Source: an uncultured Bacilli bacterium
GTDB lineage: Bacteria; Bacillota_I; Bacilli_A; RF39; UBA660
Assembly (NCBI GenBank): GCA_934086815.1
Contig: CAKOIM010000002.1
Location: forward strand, 25,609 to 89,608
Length of the DNA stretch: 64,000 nt
Reading direction: 5' to 3'
Part shown: piece by piece, positions 37,054 through 46,397 of the stretch
Numbering within the stretch: position 1 is the first letter of the stretch
Layout of the letters: each line of letters opens with the position of its first letter
Position numbers and translations under genes: made by a program
The notes under the pieces: generated by a model
Told to the model about the DNA's origin: nothing
What the model saw: the letters and a program-made list of their open reading frames with translations, nothing else
The model's database searches: none

Positions 37054-38931
37054 TTATATGTAATGTTCTTCATTAGATGGTGTTAAATCTTCGATTAGTA
37101 AATCTGGTACTTCACTATTAATATTATTTGCAACAATATCTTTACTATGCGTATTAACGCTTAAATCAAAGTTATTACTATTTTTTAATTTCCAACAATC
37201 TGTTACATCACAGTTACTACTAAAAGGCATTGGATTAGGCATTTCCATTTTAACTATCATAGGTATTTTAAATGCACCACCAAAGCAAACACAAGTCCCT
37301 GGTTGTAAAACTTTTTGTTTATCTAAAATATCTTGAGAAATATTTGGAAGCATTTCCCCAATATATTTTATATCTAGTGGATGTGTCATCTTAAAGATTA
37401 AGAAATTATTACATTGTGCAATTACTGTATCAGATATTTCCACTGGTCTTTGACTAATAATATCTAATATAACCCCATATTTACGACCTTCCTTGGCTAT
37501 TCGATCAAATATATTATAACCTATTAAGAATGTATCATTATCTTTTTGAATATAACGGTGAGCTTCTTCTAAAAATAAATGAAAAGGCATTTGTGCTCTT
37601 TTTTTACTACTTTTAGAAAAATCAAACAAAAGTCTAGAAAATATTTTAACTATTACTTTCGCATATATATCATCTATATCTTCTAAGTTAATATTAATAA
37701 TTTGTGCTTTTTTCTTATCACATAAAATAAGGGAAGCGATAAATTCATCGACAGGTAAATAATCATCTGTAAAGAATGTTCCAACTTTACTATTAATAAT
37801 TGAATTAAGTCTAACTTTTAAAATAATGGAATCATCATGTAAGTTTTGATTATGTAAAAATCCTTCACTAATTAAAGTAAAATCCAATGCTTTAGCAAAA
37901 TCTTTTAAAGAATAACTAGCATTTTCTGGTACTTTTATAGTATCTAAATCATCATTTATTTTACTTAATATATAATTAGTAATAAGTACTGATTCGCCAA
38001 AATTACCATTAGAATCTATTTCAAAACATTCACTAAAGCTTCTTGTATATCCAAGCCCAGGAATAACAGAATCAAAATTAAATTCTGGTGTATTACAAAC
38101 TTCAATAATTGTAAATATTTCATTTTTCTTACTAGATATAGTTTCATTACTAAATAATACAGCTAGCAAGGCTTTAGCAATTAAATGATTTTTATAGTCT
38201 TGAGTTTCTTTACTATTTACAGAAAATATTTTAGCTAATTTAATTGTATTTTCAATAATTGGCAATTGAGAATGATTAGAAGCTTGAAGTAATAAAGCAA
38301 AATCATCTAACGTCAATAAACTTACAGGTATTTTTAAATATTCATCTGTCTCATCACTCGGATTACTCGTAATAAATTTATAACAGTAATTTTCATTAAT
38401 TGCATTTATTTTTCCAAAAGCATTTTTATATTCTCCGAAAGCATCAAATATAAATATATTAGCATTATATTGCACTGAATATTTATTACTAAAAATATTT
38501 TGGACAATTCTAGCAACACCACATGATTTACCAGATCCAGAATTACCAAAAATAGCTAAATGATTTGAAAATAAAGCATTTATATTAGGGTGAATCATAA
38601 ATCCTTTATAAATGGCACTTTCCCCTAAAACAAAAGTTGAATTATCATAAATACCTATTAATTCCATTAATTCCTCTTGATTAATCATTCTAATAACTGA
38701 GCTTAATAATGGTTTACGCAATACCCCATTTACATATTTATTATTTACAAATTCTCCTAAAAATCTAATTTTAATTATTTCTTTTCCTAATTCTTGAACT
38801 TCCCCAAGTATCCTTTGATTAGGGGCTTCAAAAATAACATTAACATTCATTAAATCTGCACTTGCGGCATCCTTTTGTAAATTTTCTACGTGCGCTTCAC
38901 TTTCACCAATATAAACTATTTTTCCAAACAT
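37054..38931 (-). CDS. HerA-like DUF87 ATPase
   Basis: A 625-residue FtsK/HerA-superfamily ATPase. The N-terminal ~90 residues form a HAS-barrel-like beta domain. Walker A GNSGSGKS is near residues 131-138, with LFLEEAHRYIQK as Walker B and DIISQRPVEISDTVIAQCNNFLIFK as sensor and arginine region. HerA normally pumps DNA into the NurA nuclease in end resection, or works with SIR2 or other nucleases in defence. No nurA or other nuclease gene adjoins it here. A GGATGTG-type ribosome site precedes the ATG. Confidence 0.88.
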   Translation of the reverse strand: MFGKIVYIGESEAHVENLQKDAASADLMNVNVIFEAPNQRILGEVQELGKEIIKIRFLGEFVNNKYVNGVLRKPLLSSVIRMINQEELMELIGIYDNSTFVLGESAIYKGFMIHPNINALFSNHLAIFGNSGSGKSCGVARIVQNIFSNKYSVQYNANIFIFDAFGEYKNAFGKINAINENYCYKFITSNPSDETDEYLKIPVSLLTLDDFALLLQASNHSQLPIIENTIKLAKIFSVNSKETQDYKNHLIAKALLAVLFSNETISSKKNEIFTIIEVCNTPEFNFDSVIPGLGYTRSFSECFEIDSNGNFGESVLITNYILSKINDDLDTIKVPENASYSLKDFAKALDFTLISEGFLHNQNLHDDSIILKVRLNSIINSKVGTFFTDDYLPVDEFIASLILCDKKKAQIININLEDIDDIYAKVIVKIFSRLLFDFSKSSKKRAQMPFHLFLEEAHRYIQKDNDTFLIGYNIFDRIAKEGRKYGVILDIISQRPVEISDTVIAQCNNFLIFKMTHPLDIKYIGEMLPNISQDILDKQKVLQPGTCVCFGGAFKIPMIVKMEMPNPMPFSSNCDVTDCWKLKNSNNFDLSVNTHSKDIVANNINSEVPDLLIEDLTPSNEEHYI

Positions 38932-38999
38932 ATTTACACATCCTATTCTTAATTTATTATAACAAACTTTTAATAAAAAAAAAAGATAAACTAATCGAG

Positions 39000-39452
39000 C
39001 TATTTTACCTCAAATTGTCTATCATTTATGTTTACTTCACTAAGTAAATCTTTTTGAATAGGTATAAAATACATTAACTTTTTCTTACTATCTTTAATTT
39101 CTTTGTTTACAATATATTTTATATTTAATCCATTATCTGTTACTTCTAATTCTATATCGCTTATTTCCATTTTTTTATTATAATTTATAAAGTCTACTAT
39201 ATAATCGTTTTCATTAAAACTATTATTAGTAAGTAAGACAACATCACTTACTTTGTATTTTTTTAGCAATTCATTATATTCATCATAAGTTTTAACCAGT
39301 AAGCTCTCCGTATCATTTGTATTTACCACAATTCCATTAGCTATTACCTTATTTGAAAAGAAACCTCCCACAGTAATTCCCAAAAGACCGGCGCAAACTA
39401 CAACAACAATTGACACTATTGTAATTATAATATTTATTTTTTTATCACTCAT
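39000..39452 (-). CDS. small exported membrane-anchored protein, unknown
   Basis: A 150-residue protein with one N-terminal membrane span (residues ~7-30) and a compact outside domain of alternating short strands, ending in a protease-inhibitor-like or immunoglobulin-like beta pattern (DIELEVTDNGLNIKYIV). Family not recognised. GGGGTAAA lies ahead. It follows the LiaF-like gene closely in the same direction and may share its transcript and envelope-stress role. Confidence 0.62.
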   Translation of the reverse strand: MSDKKINIIITIVSIVVVVCAGLLGITVGGFFSNKVIANGIVVNTNDTESLLVKTYDEYNELLKKYKVSDVVLLTNNSFNENDYIVDFINYNKKMEISDIELEVTDNGLNIKYIVNKEIKDSKKKLMYFIPIQKDLLSEVNINDRQFEVK

Positions 39453-39467
39453 TTTACCCCTACTTTC

Positions 39468-40130
39468 TTATTTTATATTAATACCACCAAATATACTTGT
39501 ACTATCTAAATAAATTACTTTACTATTTTTACTTTTATTATTATTTTGTTTTTCTGTTACTCCGCCAAATAAAGAAAATGATTTAATTTTAATTTCAACA
39601 TTATCTGGCATAATTAAATTAACACTTCCAAAGATACTAGCAGCTTCGATTTTTATATCTTCATTTATTTTTAATTCAGTTAAATCACATGTAACACTTC
39701 CCATTAATGCAGTCACTTCAATTTTTTTAATACTATCATCCACAGGTTTTATTTTTTGACTAGAAAACATTGCTAAACATTCTGTTTTACCATTTTTATC
39801 CACTTTATTATTATCCCTATCTTTATTTTTAAATATACAAGAAACTCCTATAACAATTAAAGCAATTGGCACAAATAATTTCCATATTAAGTCTATTTTA
39901 ATTATTTCTCTTGCCCCTAAAAATAATAATATTCCCAAAAATAATCCTAAAGCATTATCACTCTTATTTTTTTCAGTAAACAAACCAATAAATGAAGGTA
40001 TAATTATAATAAATGCCCACCAACCTTCAAAAAATATATCTATACTAGCTATTTCTAAAGCATTTAGTCCCCAAACTATACCAATGATAATTAATATTAC
40101 ACCCCATAAAATATTCTTAGTTTTTTCCAT
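39468..40130 (-). CDS. LiaF-like membrane protein
   Basis: A 220-residue protein with four membrane spans in the first ~110 residues (LIIIGIVWGLNAL.., WWAFIIIIPSF) and a C-terminal right-handed beta-helix-like domain with repeated FGS/FGG turns (ASIFGSVNLIMP, SLFGGVTE, SIFGGINIK). This is the LiaF/DUF2154 layout; LiaF inhibits the LiaSR cell-wall stress system. No liaSR genes adjoin. GGAG seven bases ahead supports the ATG at 40130 over two upstream ATGs. Confidence 0.82.
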   Translation of the reverse strand: MEKTKNILWGVILIIIGIVWGLNALEIASIDIFFEGWWAFIIIIPSFIGLFTEKNKSDNALGLFLGILLFLGAREIIKIDLIWKLFVPIALIVIGVSCIFKNKDRDNNKVDKNGKTECLAMFSSQKIKPVDDSIKKIEVTALMGSVTCDLTELKINEDIKIEAASIFGSVNLIMPDNVEIKIKSFSLFGGVTEKQNNNKSKNSKVIYLDSTSIFGGINIK

Positions 40131-40183
40131 AATAAGCTCCATTTCTTCTACCATTTTTATCTTATCATTAACTTTGATAGAAA

Positions 40184-41083
40184 TCAATATATAACTCTTA
40201 CAAATTTATTTTTAGATCTATTCAAACTAAGTGTTGGTTCCTTATCTTTTTCTATAGATTTAACATTTATAGATAATTCATCTAACATTATCTCTTCTAA
40301 ATATTGATGCATTTCTGTATTTTCAAAATTACCATCATATAATTTTTCTAAGCGTAAAAATCTAATACCTGATAATAAACCTCTTTTTGATATCAAAGTA
40401 TTTGTTTCATCATCAATTAACCATTTAATCGGAGAAACTCTTAACCAAACATAATCTCCAGCTTTACATTGTAATCCATTTGATAATTTAATAAATTGTT
40501 GACTATATCCAAAATTAGCTCTTACTCGGCAATATTTAGTTCCACCTAATTCAAATTCTGGATATTCAATTCCTTCAAAATTACTTTGCATATCTGTATT
40601 AGAAACTGCATTAAAAGTATAGTTTTTTCCAGTTTTATTTAGTGTTTCTTTTCTATATTCATTTTCTAAAACATTAGCCGTTGATGGATAAACAGAAGAT
40701 TGTGGATATTCACCAAGTTCTACTTCTTCCGTAGCATTATAGCCTTTATATCTATTCATAGTTACTTTTTGAAAATCCTCTTTAGAAAAATGTAAAACGG
40801 GTCTAATAATACCATCCTTTTTATATCTAAAAGTTGAAAATAATTTACCATTTTCTAGTACAGTAACTACATTACCATTATCTTCAGATTTAGTATAAAA
40901 CCAACCAGTTTTTTCAAATTCATCTGGAACACTATATGCCATAGGATTGCTACTATTTCCACCAGTTACGATAGCTAAATCTGTTAATGATGCAACATTC
41001 CCATACTTTTTTAAGACTTCTAATTTACTATATCCTGCAATATCTTTTTTAGAAAGTAAAGTAATTTCTATATTTTCATTCAT
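40184..41083 (-). CDS. protein with lectin-like, possibly variable segment
   Basis: A 299-residue protein without signal peptide. It starts ...LLSKKDIAGYSKLEVLKKYG, followed by GWFYTKSEDNGN and ending that block with GIIRPVLHFS, the same 'W...G.RPVL' ending used in C-type-lectin-like tips of gut Bacillota. The second half repeats a related theme (VELGEYPQSSV, KYCRVRANFG, YVWLRVSPIKWL, LLSGIRF). Related proteins are common in gut Bacillota with unknown function. It sits directly after the broken surface-protein copy on the same strand. Confidence 0.65.
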   Translation of the reverse strand: MNENIEITLLSKKDIAGYSKLEVLKKYGNVASLTDLAIVTGGNSSNPMAYSVPDEFEKTGWFYTKSEDNGNVVTVLENGKLFSTFRYKKDGIIRPVLHFSKEDFQKVTMNRYKGYNATEEVELGEYPQSSVYPSTANVLENEYRKETLNKTGKNYTFNAVSNTDMQSNFEGIEYPEFELGGTKYCRVRANFGYSQQFIKLSNGLQCKAGDYVWLRVSPIKWLIDDETNTLISKRGLLSGIRFLRLEKLYDGNFENTEMHQYLEEIMLDELSINVKSIEKDKEPTLSLNRSKNKFVRVIY

Positions 41084-41134
41084 TTTTTCATCACCGATTA
41101 ATATCTTATCACAAAATTCTAAAAATTCAATAGT

Positions 41135-42374
41135 TTATTCAATAATAAATGGCGAAGAAATAGTCCCAGCCCCACTTTTATAAGTTACATTTGAATTTAG
41201 GTAAAAACAAGGACGAATAGCAAAACTATAATAACTTACATTATTACGATCCAACACACCACAATAAAAAACATAACCGTATTCATTTGCATAAAATGCA
41301 TCATTTGAAACATTTGATACCCGAGTTATTGCCCAATCTTCTAATCCCATATACATCCAATTAATACTTGTAAATGAACGATAATCATAAGCTGTTTTTC
41401 CCCATATTTTTGATTCAGCGGCATAATAATAATCACTTACATACATTAAGCCTATTTTTGCATCATATGTTGTATTTTCTGCCGGTGATGTTATTTCATT
41501 TGTGTATGCCATTTGCGGTACTGAAACTCCAATATTATCCCATGTATTTCCCCCTATTTTCCAAGCGTGTGTCGCTATTTTATTTGACCAATTTGTTCCA
41601 ATGTTATTTAAATAATTTGTATTTAAATTCGTTGTATTTAATCGACTTTCACTCCATGTGTTTGTACTATTATTTTCATTTGAATAATTCCAATAATATA
41701 CACCTATTTCTGTTTTATCATTATTTCCTTTATTAGTTCCGTAACTACTTGAATCCCAGCCAATACCTGAATATGTATTATAATAATCTCCGTCGGTTCC
41801 AAGTAATGTTGATTTTGCATAATCATATTTTATTAGTTTTACTTGATTATCAAATACTCCGATGATTCTAATAGTCTGTTGGGCAACTCCCATCCGGTGA
41901 ATCATATCCAAAACAAACAAAGTTATTGGTGGTGTCACTACTACCTGCATACCGATACGAGTTATCTCCTGCTCCATTTTCTAAAGAACTATCATGATAA
42001 TATAAATTGTTTTCTCCCTGAGTACCAGTATATTGGGCCTTCACATATTCTGTTAAAGTAGATATTTTATCAAAATAAACATAACATTTATCTGCTCCAT
42101 TTCCTTCCATTATTACTTTTTTATTTATGTTATCCCAACTTAAACTACTTCCCATTTCACACTTAGATAAATCTTCATTAAATACATAACCTTCTGTCGG
42201 CTATGAGCTTGCCGTAGTCTTTTGATACTTTCCAGTTCCAGCACTGGTTTCTAACATCATACTTAGTAAATTAGACTTTTTATTTTCTAGTTTTACTTCT
42301 TCTATTTTCTTTTCTTTAGGAAAAACAAATATAATACATGCTAAAAGTACTATCAAACATATTATCTTTTTCAT
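41135..42374 (-). pseudogene. broken surface protein paralogue (copy B)
   Basis: Starts at 42374 with a signal-like hydrophobic segment (KKIICLIVLLACIIFVF). Codon 58 is TAG (42201-42203), where TGG would give a sensible SSWPTEGY. At about 41,868-41,875 five bases are lost compared with copies A and C, shifting the frame just before RIIGVF. The rest then reads through to 41135 with the shared core and a different tip (EDWAITRVSN ... AIRPCFYLNS). Two independent lesions make it a real pseudogene. Its N-terminal part differs from copy A. Confidence 0.85.
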
Positions 42375-42506
42375 CTTATCACGACCTTATAAAAATAATA
42401 CACAAATAAAATTAAATTTTATAGTAGTCAAAAAGATATCAAAATAATTACTAGAATTTAATATATCAACTTGATAAAATTTTGATTAGAAAGTGACGTG
42501 ATATGT

Positions 42507-42683
42507 ATGAAGCCTATAAATCCATATCCCTTAAGAATAGATGAAGATTTAATGGAAGAATTAAAACTGCTCGCTAAAGAAGAATCAAGAAGTGTAAATA
42601 AAGAAATAGAACATTTAATTAAAGAGGCAATAAAAAAGAATAAAAAGGAAAAAGAAGATACAGAAAAAGATAAGTTTAACTAA
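42507..42683 (+). CDS. Arc-type ribbon-helix-helix protein
   Basis: A 58-residue protein with the RHH pattern: a short strand (PYPLRIDED), helix 1 (LMEELKLLAKEE), the SVNKEIE turn and helix 2, followed by a very basic/acidic tail. RHH dimers bind DNA and often autoregulate or act as antitoxins; no toxin gene follows. The ATG at 42507 follows AAGTGACGTGAT. The near-palindrome TATCAACTTGATA at ~42467 could be its operator. The end overlaps the gatB stop on the other strand. Confidence 0.72.
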   Translation: MKPINPYPLRIDEDLMEELKLLAKEESRSVNKEIEHLIKEAIKKNKKEKEDTEKDKFN

Positions 42684-44098
42684 TTAAGCTTATCTTTTAA
42701 TATTTCCTTTGTCATAACAGGATTCGCTTTTCCCCTGGTTTCTTTCATGACTTGGCCTACAAAATAATCAAATAGATTTGTCTTACCATTTTTATAATCT
42801 TCAATTTGTTTTAAATTATTATTTAAAATATTTTCAATAATTGTAACTAATTCTTCTTTATCACTAATTTGTGTATTATCTTTAATAAATTCTTTAGGTT
42901 CTTTTTTATTTTCTAAAGATTTATTAAAGATTTCTTTTGCTTGTTTAGAAGATATATTGCCCTTTTCTAATTCACTTAATATTTGTTTAAGTAAATTAGG
43001 TTTTAAATAAAAATCTTTCAACGTAATATCTTCTTGTTTTAAATAAGCAATAATTTGAACAATTAACCAATTAGCTACTTGTTTTTTATCCATTCCTAAA
43101 TTAACACATTCTTCATAATATTCAGCATAATCTTTATTTTTAATAATTATATTAGCATCATATTCACTTAAATTGTATTCATTTATATACATATGTTTTC
43201 GTTCTCTTGGAAGCATAGGAATATTTTTCTTAATTTCATCTTTCCATTCTTCAGTTATTTTAAATTTAGGAATATTTGGTTCTACAAAATACTTATAATC
43301 AATAGCATCTTCTTTACTACGCATTCTAATCGTAGTTCCTGTTTCTTCATCAAATCTTCTCGTTTCTTGTAAAACTTCATCATAACGACCTAAATCTTTT
43401 AATTCACTTTGTCTTTTTATTTCATAGTTAATCGTTTCATAAACATTAGCTATTGAATTAACATTTTTAACTTCTACTCTAGTACCTAACTTATCATTAT
43501 CACTAATGGATACATTAACATCACATCTTATTTGTCCCTTTTTTATATCAGCATCAGAAATATCAGCATATTGATAAATTCTTCTTACTTCCTCTAAGAA
43601 AGCAACAGCTTCATCCGCAGATGATAGACAAGGTTCCGTAACTAGTTCTAATAATGGGACTCCGGCTCTATTATAGTTTATTAATGTTGCATCAGAATAA
43701 TGATCTAAGGAGGCTGTATCTTCTTCTAAATGAATATCATGAATTAAAACATTTTTTTCTTCACCATTACATTCAATTATTAAATTACCATTTATCCCTA
43801 TAGGATTATTCATTTGTGTTATTTGATAACCTTTAGGTAAATCTGGATAATAATAATTTTTTCGATCAAAATATAAATACTTTGGTATTTGACAATTTAG
43901 AATCATAGCCATTAATATTGATTTTCGAACACACTCTTTATTAATCGTGGGTAAAATTCCGGGGAAAGCCATATCTATAGCATTAACATTAATATTTGGT
44001 ATTTCACTATATTCATTTAAAGCATTACTAAATACTTTACTTTTACTTTTAAATTCACAGTGCATTTCCAACCCAATACTTACTTTATATTTATTCAT
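42680..44098 (-). CDS. gatB: Asp/Glu-tRNA amidotransferase subunit B
   Basis: Kinase/transferase subunit of GatCAB, which amidates mischarged Glu-tRNA(Gln) or Asp-tRNA(Asn). Family marks: VSIGLEMHCEFK at the start, YYPDLPKGYQITQ, the NYNRAGVPLLELVTEP segment, and the C-terminal YqeY-like tail (EILKDKL). GGAGGTTACC precedes the ATG at 44098, which overlaps the gatA stop. Since asnS is present in the same operon, the main job is probably Gln-tRNA formation; no glnS is seen here. Confidence 0.96.
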   Translation of the reverse strand: MNKYKVSIGLEMHCEFKSKSKVFSNALNEYSEIPNINVNAIDMAFPGILPTINKECVRKSILMAMILNCQIPKYLYFDRKNYYYPDLPKGYQITQMNNPIGINGNLIIECNGEEKNVLIHDIHLEEDTASLDHYSDATLINYNRAGVPLLELVTEPCLSSADEAVAFLEEVRRIYQYADISDADIKKGQIRCDVNVSISDNDKLGTRVEVKNVNSIANVYETINYEIKRQSELKDLGRYDEVLQETRRFDEETGTTIRMRSKEDAIDYKYFVEPNIPKFKITEEWKDEIKKNIPMLPRERKHMYINEYNLSEYDANIIIKNKDYAEYYEECVNLGMDKKQVANWLIVQIIAYLKQEDITLKDFYLKPNLLKQILSELEKGNISSKQAKEIFNKSLENKKEPKEFIKDNTQISDKEELVTIIENILNNNLKQIEDYKNGKTNLFDYFVGQVMKETRGKANPVMTKEILKDKLN

Positions 44099-45548
44099 GG
44101 TAACCTCCGGCAATCATATCTTTGTAATTCATTTTACTTTCTAAAAGATATGCTATATTTAAAACATCTTGATCTTTATAATTATTAGATGTAATGTTAA
44201 TACCTACGGGTAAATTATTAATTAAACCATTAGGAATAGTAATAGATGGAAAGCCACCAAAGTTTCCTATTTGTAAATGATTTTCTAAAACTGACACATC
44301 ACTTTTTATTAGTTCATCTTTTTTACCATTTAAAAATGGTGCAACACCCGTAGAAACAGGCATAATACAAGCATCATATTCTTTGAATAAGCTTTTAAAT
44401 TTATCGACAATTAATCTTCTAACACGAGCTGCATTTAAAAAATACTTTTCTTGATTTTCTCTTTGTAAGACATATGAACCAATAACAAATCTTCTTTTGA
44501 TAAGTGGTGAAAATCCTTTAGTTCTATAATCATCTATCATATCAAAAAAGTTATCCTTATTACTACGAGGACCAAAACTAATTCCGGTTAAATTAGACAT
44601 ATTACTTGTTGCCTCAGCACATGAAATACACATATATACACTTGGTATTGCTTCAAGTAATTTCTTATCTATAGAAACCTCTTCCACTTTAATACCATCT
44701 TTTTTTAATAAATCCAAGGTATTATAAAAATTATCTAAATGACTTTTTAATTCATCTGTAATATTTGGATAATTATTATAATCCACTATTTCTTTTATAT
44801 AAAATAATTTATAATTAGTTTTATCTTTATTTAAATCTTGATATAAATGTAAATCTTTAGAATCCCAAGTAGTTTGATCAAGTTCATCTTTTCCTTTCAT
44901 GTAGTCTACTACAATAGCAGCATCTTCAACACTTCTTGTTAAAACACCACAGTGATCTAAACTAGAAGCAAATGGAAATAATCCAAATCTTGAAATCATC
45001 CCATATGTAGGCTTATAGCCAACTATTCCACAAAAACCTGCAGGTTTACGAATAGAATCCCCTGTATCACTACCTAAAGCAAAAGGATAAACCCCACTTG
45101 CAACAGCTGCTGCCGATCCGCTTGAAGAACCTCCACACATTCTTTCTAAATCCCAAGGATTTTTTTGAACTCCAGTGTGAGCAGTAGTTCCAGTTCCTCC
45201 CATTCCAAATTCATCCATAGCGGTTTTATTTACAATTACAGCCCCAGCATCTTTTAACTTTTTAACACATGTAGCATCAAAAAATGGTACATAATCTTTT
45301 AATGTATTTGATGAACCAGTAGTTAAAATACCTTCCGTAGAATAATTATCTTTAACTCCAAAAGGTATTCCTGATAACATAGTATTTACATCTTTATCAC
45401 TTTTGGCATCATCGCAAATTGTTACAAAAGCATTTGTTAATTTATTTACATCATGAGATTTTTTAATAGCTTCAGCTATTAGTTCTTCTTTTGTTATTTC
45501 CTTTTTTTCTAACATTTCATGTAATTTAACAATCCCAAGTTCAGTCAT
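44091..45548 (-). CDS. gatA: Asp/Glu-tRNA amidotransferase subunit A
   Basis: The glutaminase subunit of GatCAB. The amidase triad is complete: Lys in GIPFGVKDNYS, cis-Ser in GGSSSGSAAAVASG and the nucleophile Ser in GSDTGDSIRKPAGFCG. The 485 residues match the family. It starts one base after gatC's end (shared base at 45548) and overlaps gatB, the classic gatCAB order. Confidence 0.97.
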   Translation of the reverse strand: MTELGIVKLHEMLEKKEITKEELIAEAIKKSHDVNKLTNAFVTICDDAKSDKDVNTMLSGIPFGVKDNYSTEGILTTGSSNTLKDYVPFFDATCVKKLKDAGAVIVNKTAMDEFGMGGTGTTAHTGVQKNPWDLERMCGGSSSGSAAAVASGVYPFALGSDTGDSIRKPAGFCGIVGYKPTYGMISRFGLFPFASSLDHCGVLTRSVEDAAIVVDYMKGKDELDQTTWDSKDLHLYQDLNKDKTNYKLFYIKEIVDYNNYPNITDELKSHLDNFYNTLDLLKKDGIKVEEVSIDKKLLEAIPSVYMCISCAEATSNMSNLTGISFGPRSNKDNFFDMIDDYRTKGFSPLIKRRFVIGSYVLQRENQEKYFLNAARVRRLIVDKFKSLFKEYDACIMPVSTGVAPFLNGKKDELIKSDVSVLENHLQIGNFGGFPSITIPNGLINNLPVGINITSNNYKDQDVLNIAYLLESKMNYKDMIAGGYHE

Positions 45549-45844
45549 TATCCCACCACCTTTGGTATTTTTATTTCTAAATCTTCACAACAATCACAAT
45601 TACTTAATAAATTATTTACATCTTCATTAAATACTTCATCATCACTTCTTAGTTCATAAACAAAATCATTTAATGTATGAACCATTGGTTCAACACTTTC
45701 TAATCCAGGATAATCAGCAATTAAATTCATTTCTTTTTCAATTAAATCAAATTCTTTTAGTACTAAATCATTTTCTTCTTTTGTTAAACTAATATATAAT
45801 TTTTTAGCATAGTCATCAACTAGCTCTTTAGTAAATTTACTCAT
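45548..45844 (-). CDS. gatC: Asp/Glu-tRNA amidotransferase subunit C
   Basis: Small stabilising subunit of GatCAB, 98 residues, with the helical N-terminus, the central NLIADYPGLESVEPMVH stretch and a C-terminal acidic part. It overlaps the end of the upstream P-loop kinase gene by eight bases. Confidence 0.92.
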   Translation of the reverse strand: MSKFTKELVDDYAKKLYISLTKEENDLVLKEFDLIEKEMNLIADYPGLESVEPMVHTLNDFVYELRSDDEVFNEDVNNLLSNCDCCEDLEIKIPKVVG

Positions 45845-46385
45845 TATCTATCCTTTCTATAATTCTATCTATATTTTGATAAAACTCATCTAGACCATTA
45901 TTATTTAAAACAAAATAATCCGCATAAGCTATTGGTCCACCTTTTTCTAAATTTTCTATTTCCGATATATCTCTTTTTTTAGCTTCCAAATTAACTAAAG
46001 GCCTTATATCTCTATTTACCAATCTTCCATATCTTGTTTTTTTATCAGATATAATAGCAATTACTTTAATATTTTCAAATTCTTTTTGTAGTATTTTTAA
46101 CTCTTCCCATGAATATAGACCATCTAATATAACATCATAATTTTCGGCATACTCTTTAATTTTAGGTAGTAAAAGTGTAGCAAATGCACCCATTCCATAT
46201 TCTTTTCTTAAGTTTTCACGTATAACTTTTTCATTTTCCGCATTTACTTCTAATTTTTTTTCTTTTAAAATATCCATTGTTACTTGACCAAAGTATATTC
46301 TTTTATATCTCTTACTAACAAAATAATCACAAGCAACAGATTTTCCACTACCACACATTCCAACTAAAGCTATAATTTTATTCAT
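45837..46385 (-). CDS. P-loop kinase-like protein (dephospho-CoA kinase/AAA-18 type)
   Basis: A 182-residue nucleotide kinase-like protein starting MNKIIALVGMCGSGKSVACDYF with a clear Walker A. The later DVILDGLYSWEE and NRDIRPLVNLEAKKRD segments look like the lid and substrate parts of dephospho-CoA kinase or archaeal-type adenylate kinase relatives. The exact substrate is unclear. AGGGGG lies nine bases ahead of the ATG at 46385. It lies between asnS and gatC in the aminoacylation operon. Confidence 0.75.
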   Translation of the reverse strand: MNKIIALVGMCGSGKSVACDYFVSKRYKRIYFGQVTMDILKEKKLEVNAENEKVIRENLRKEYGMGAFATLLLPKIKEYAENYDVILDGLYSWEELKILQKEFENIKVIAIISDKKTRYGRLVNRDIRPLVNLEAKKRDISEIENLEKGGPIAYADYFVLNNNGLDEFYQNIDRIIERIDNE

Positions 46386-46397
46386 ATGCAAATCCCC

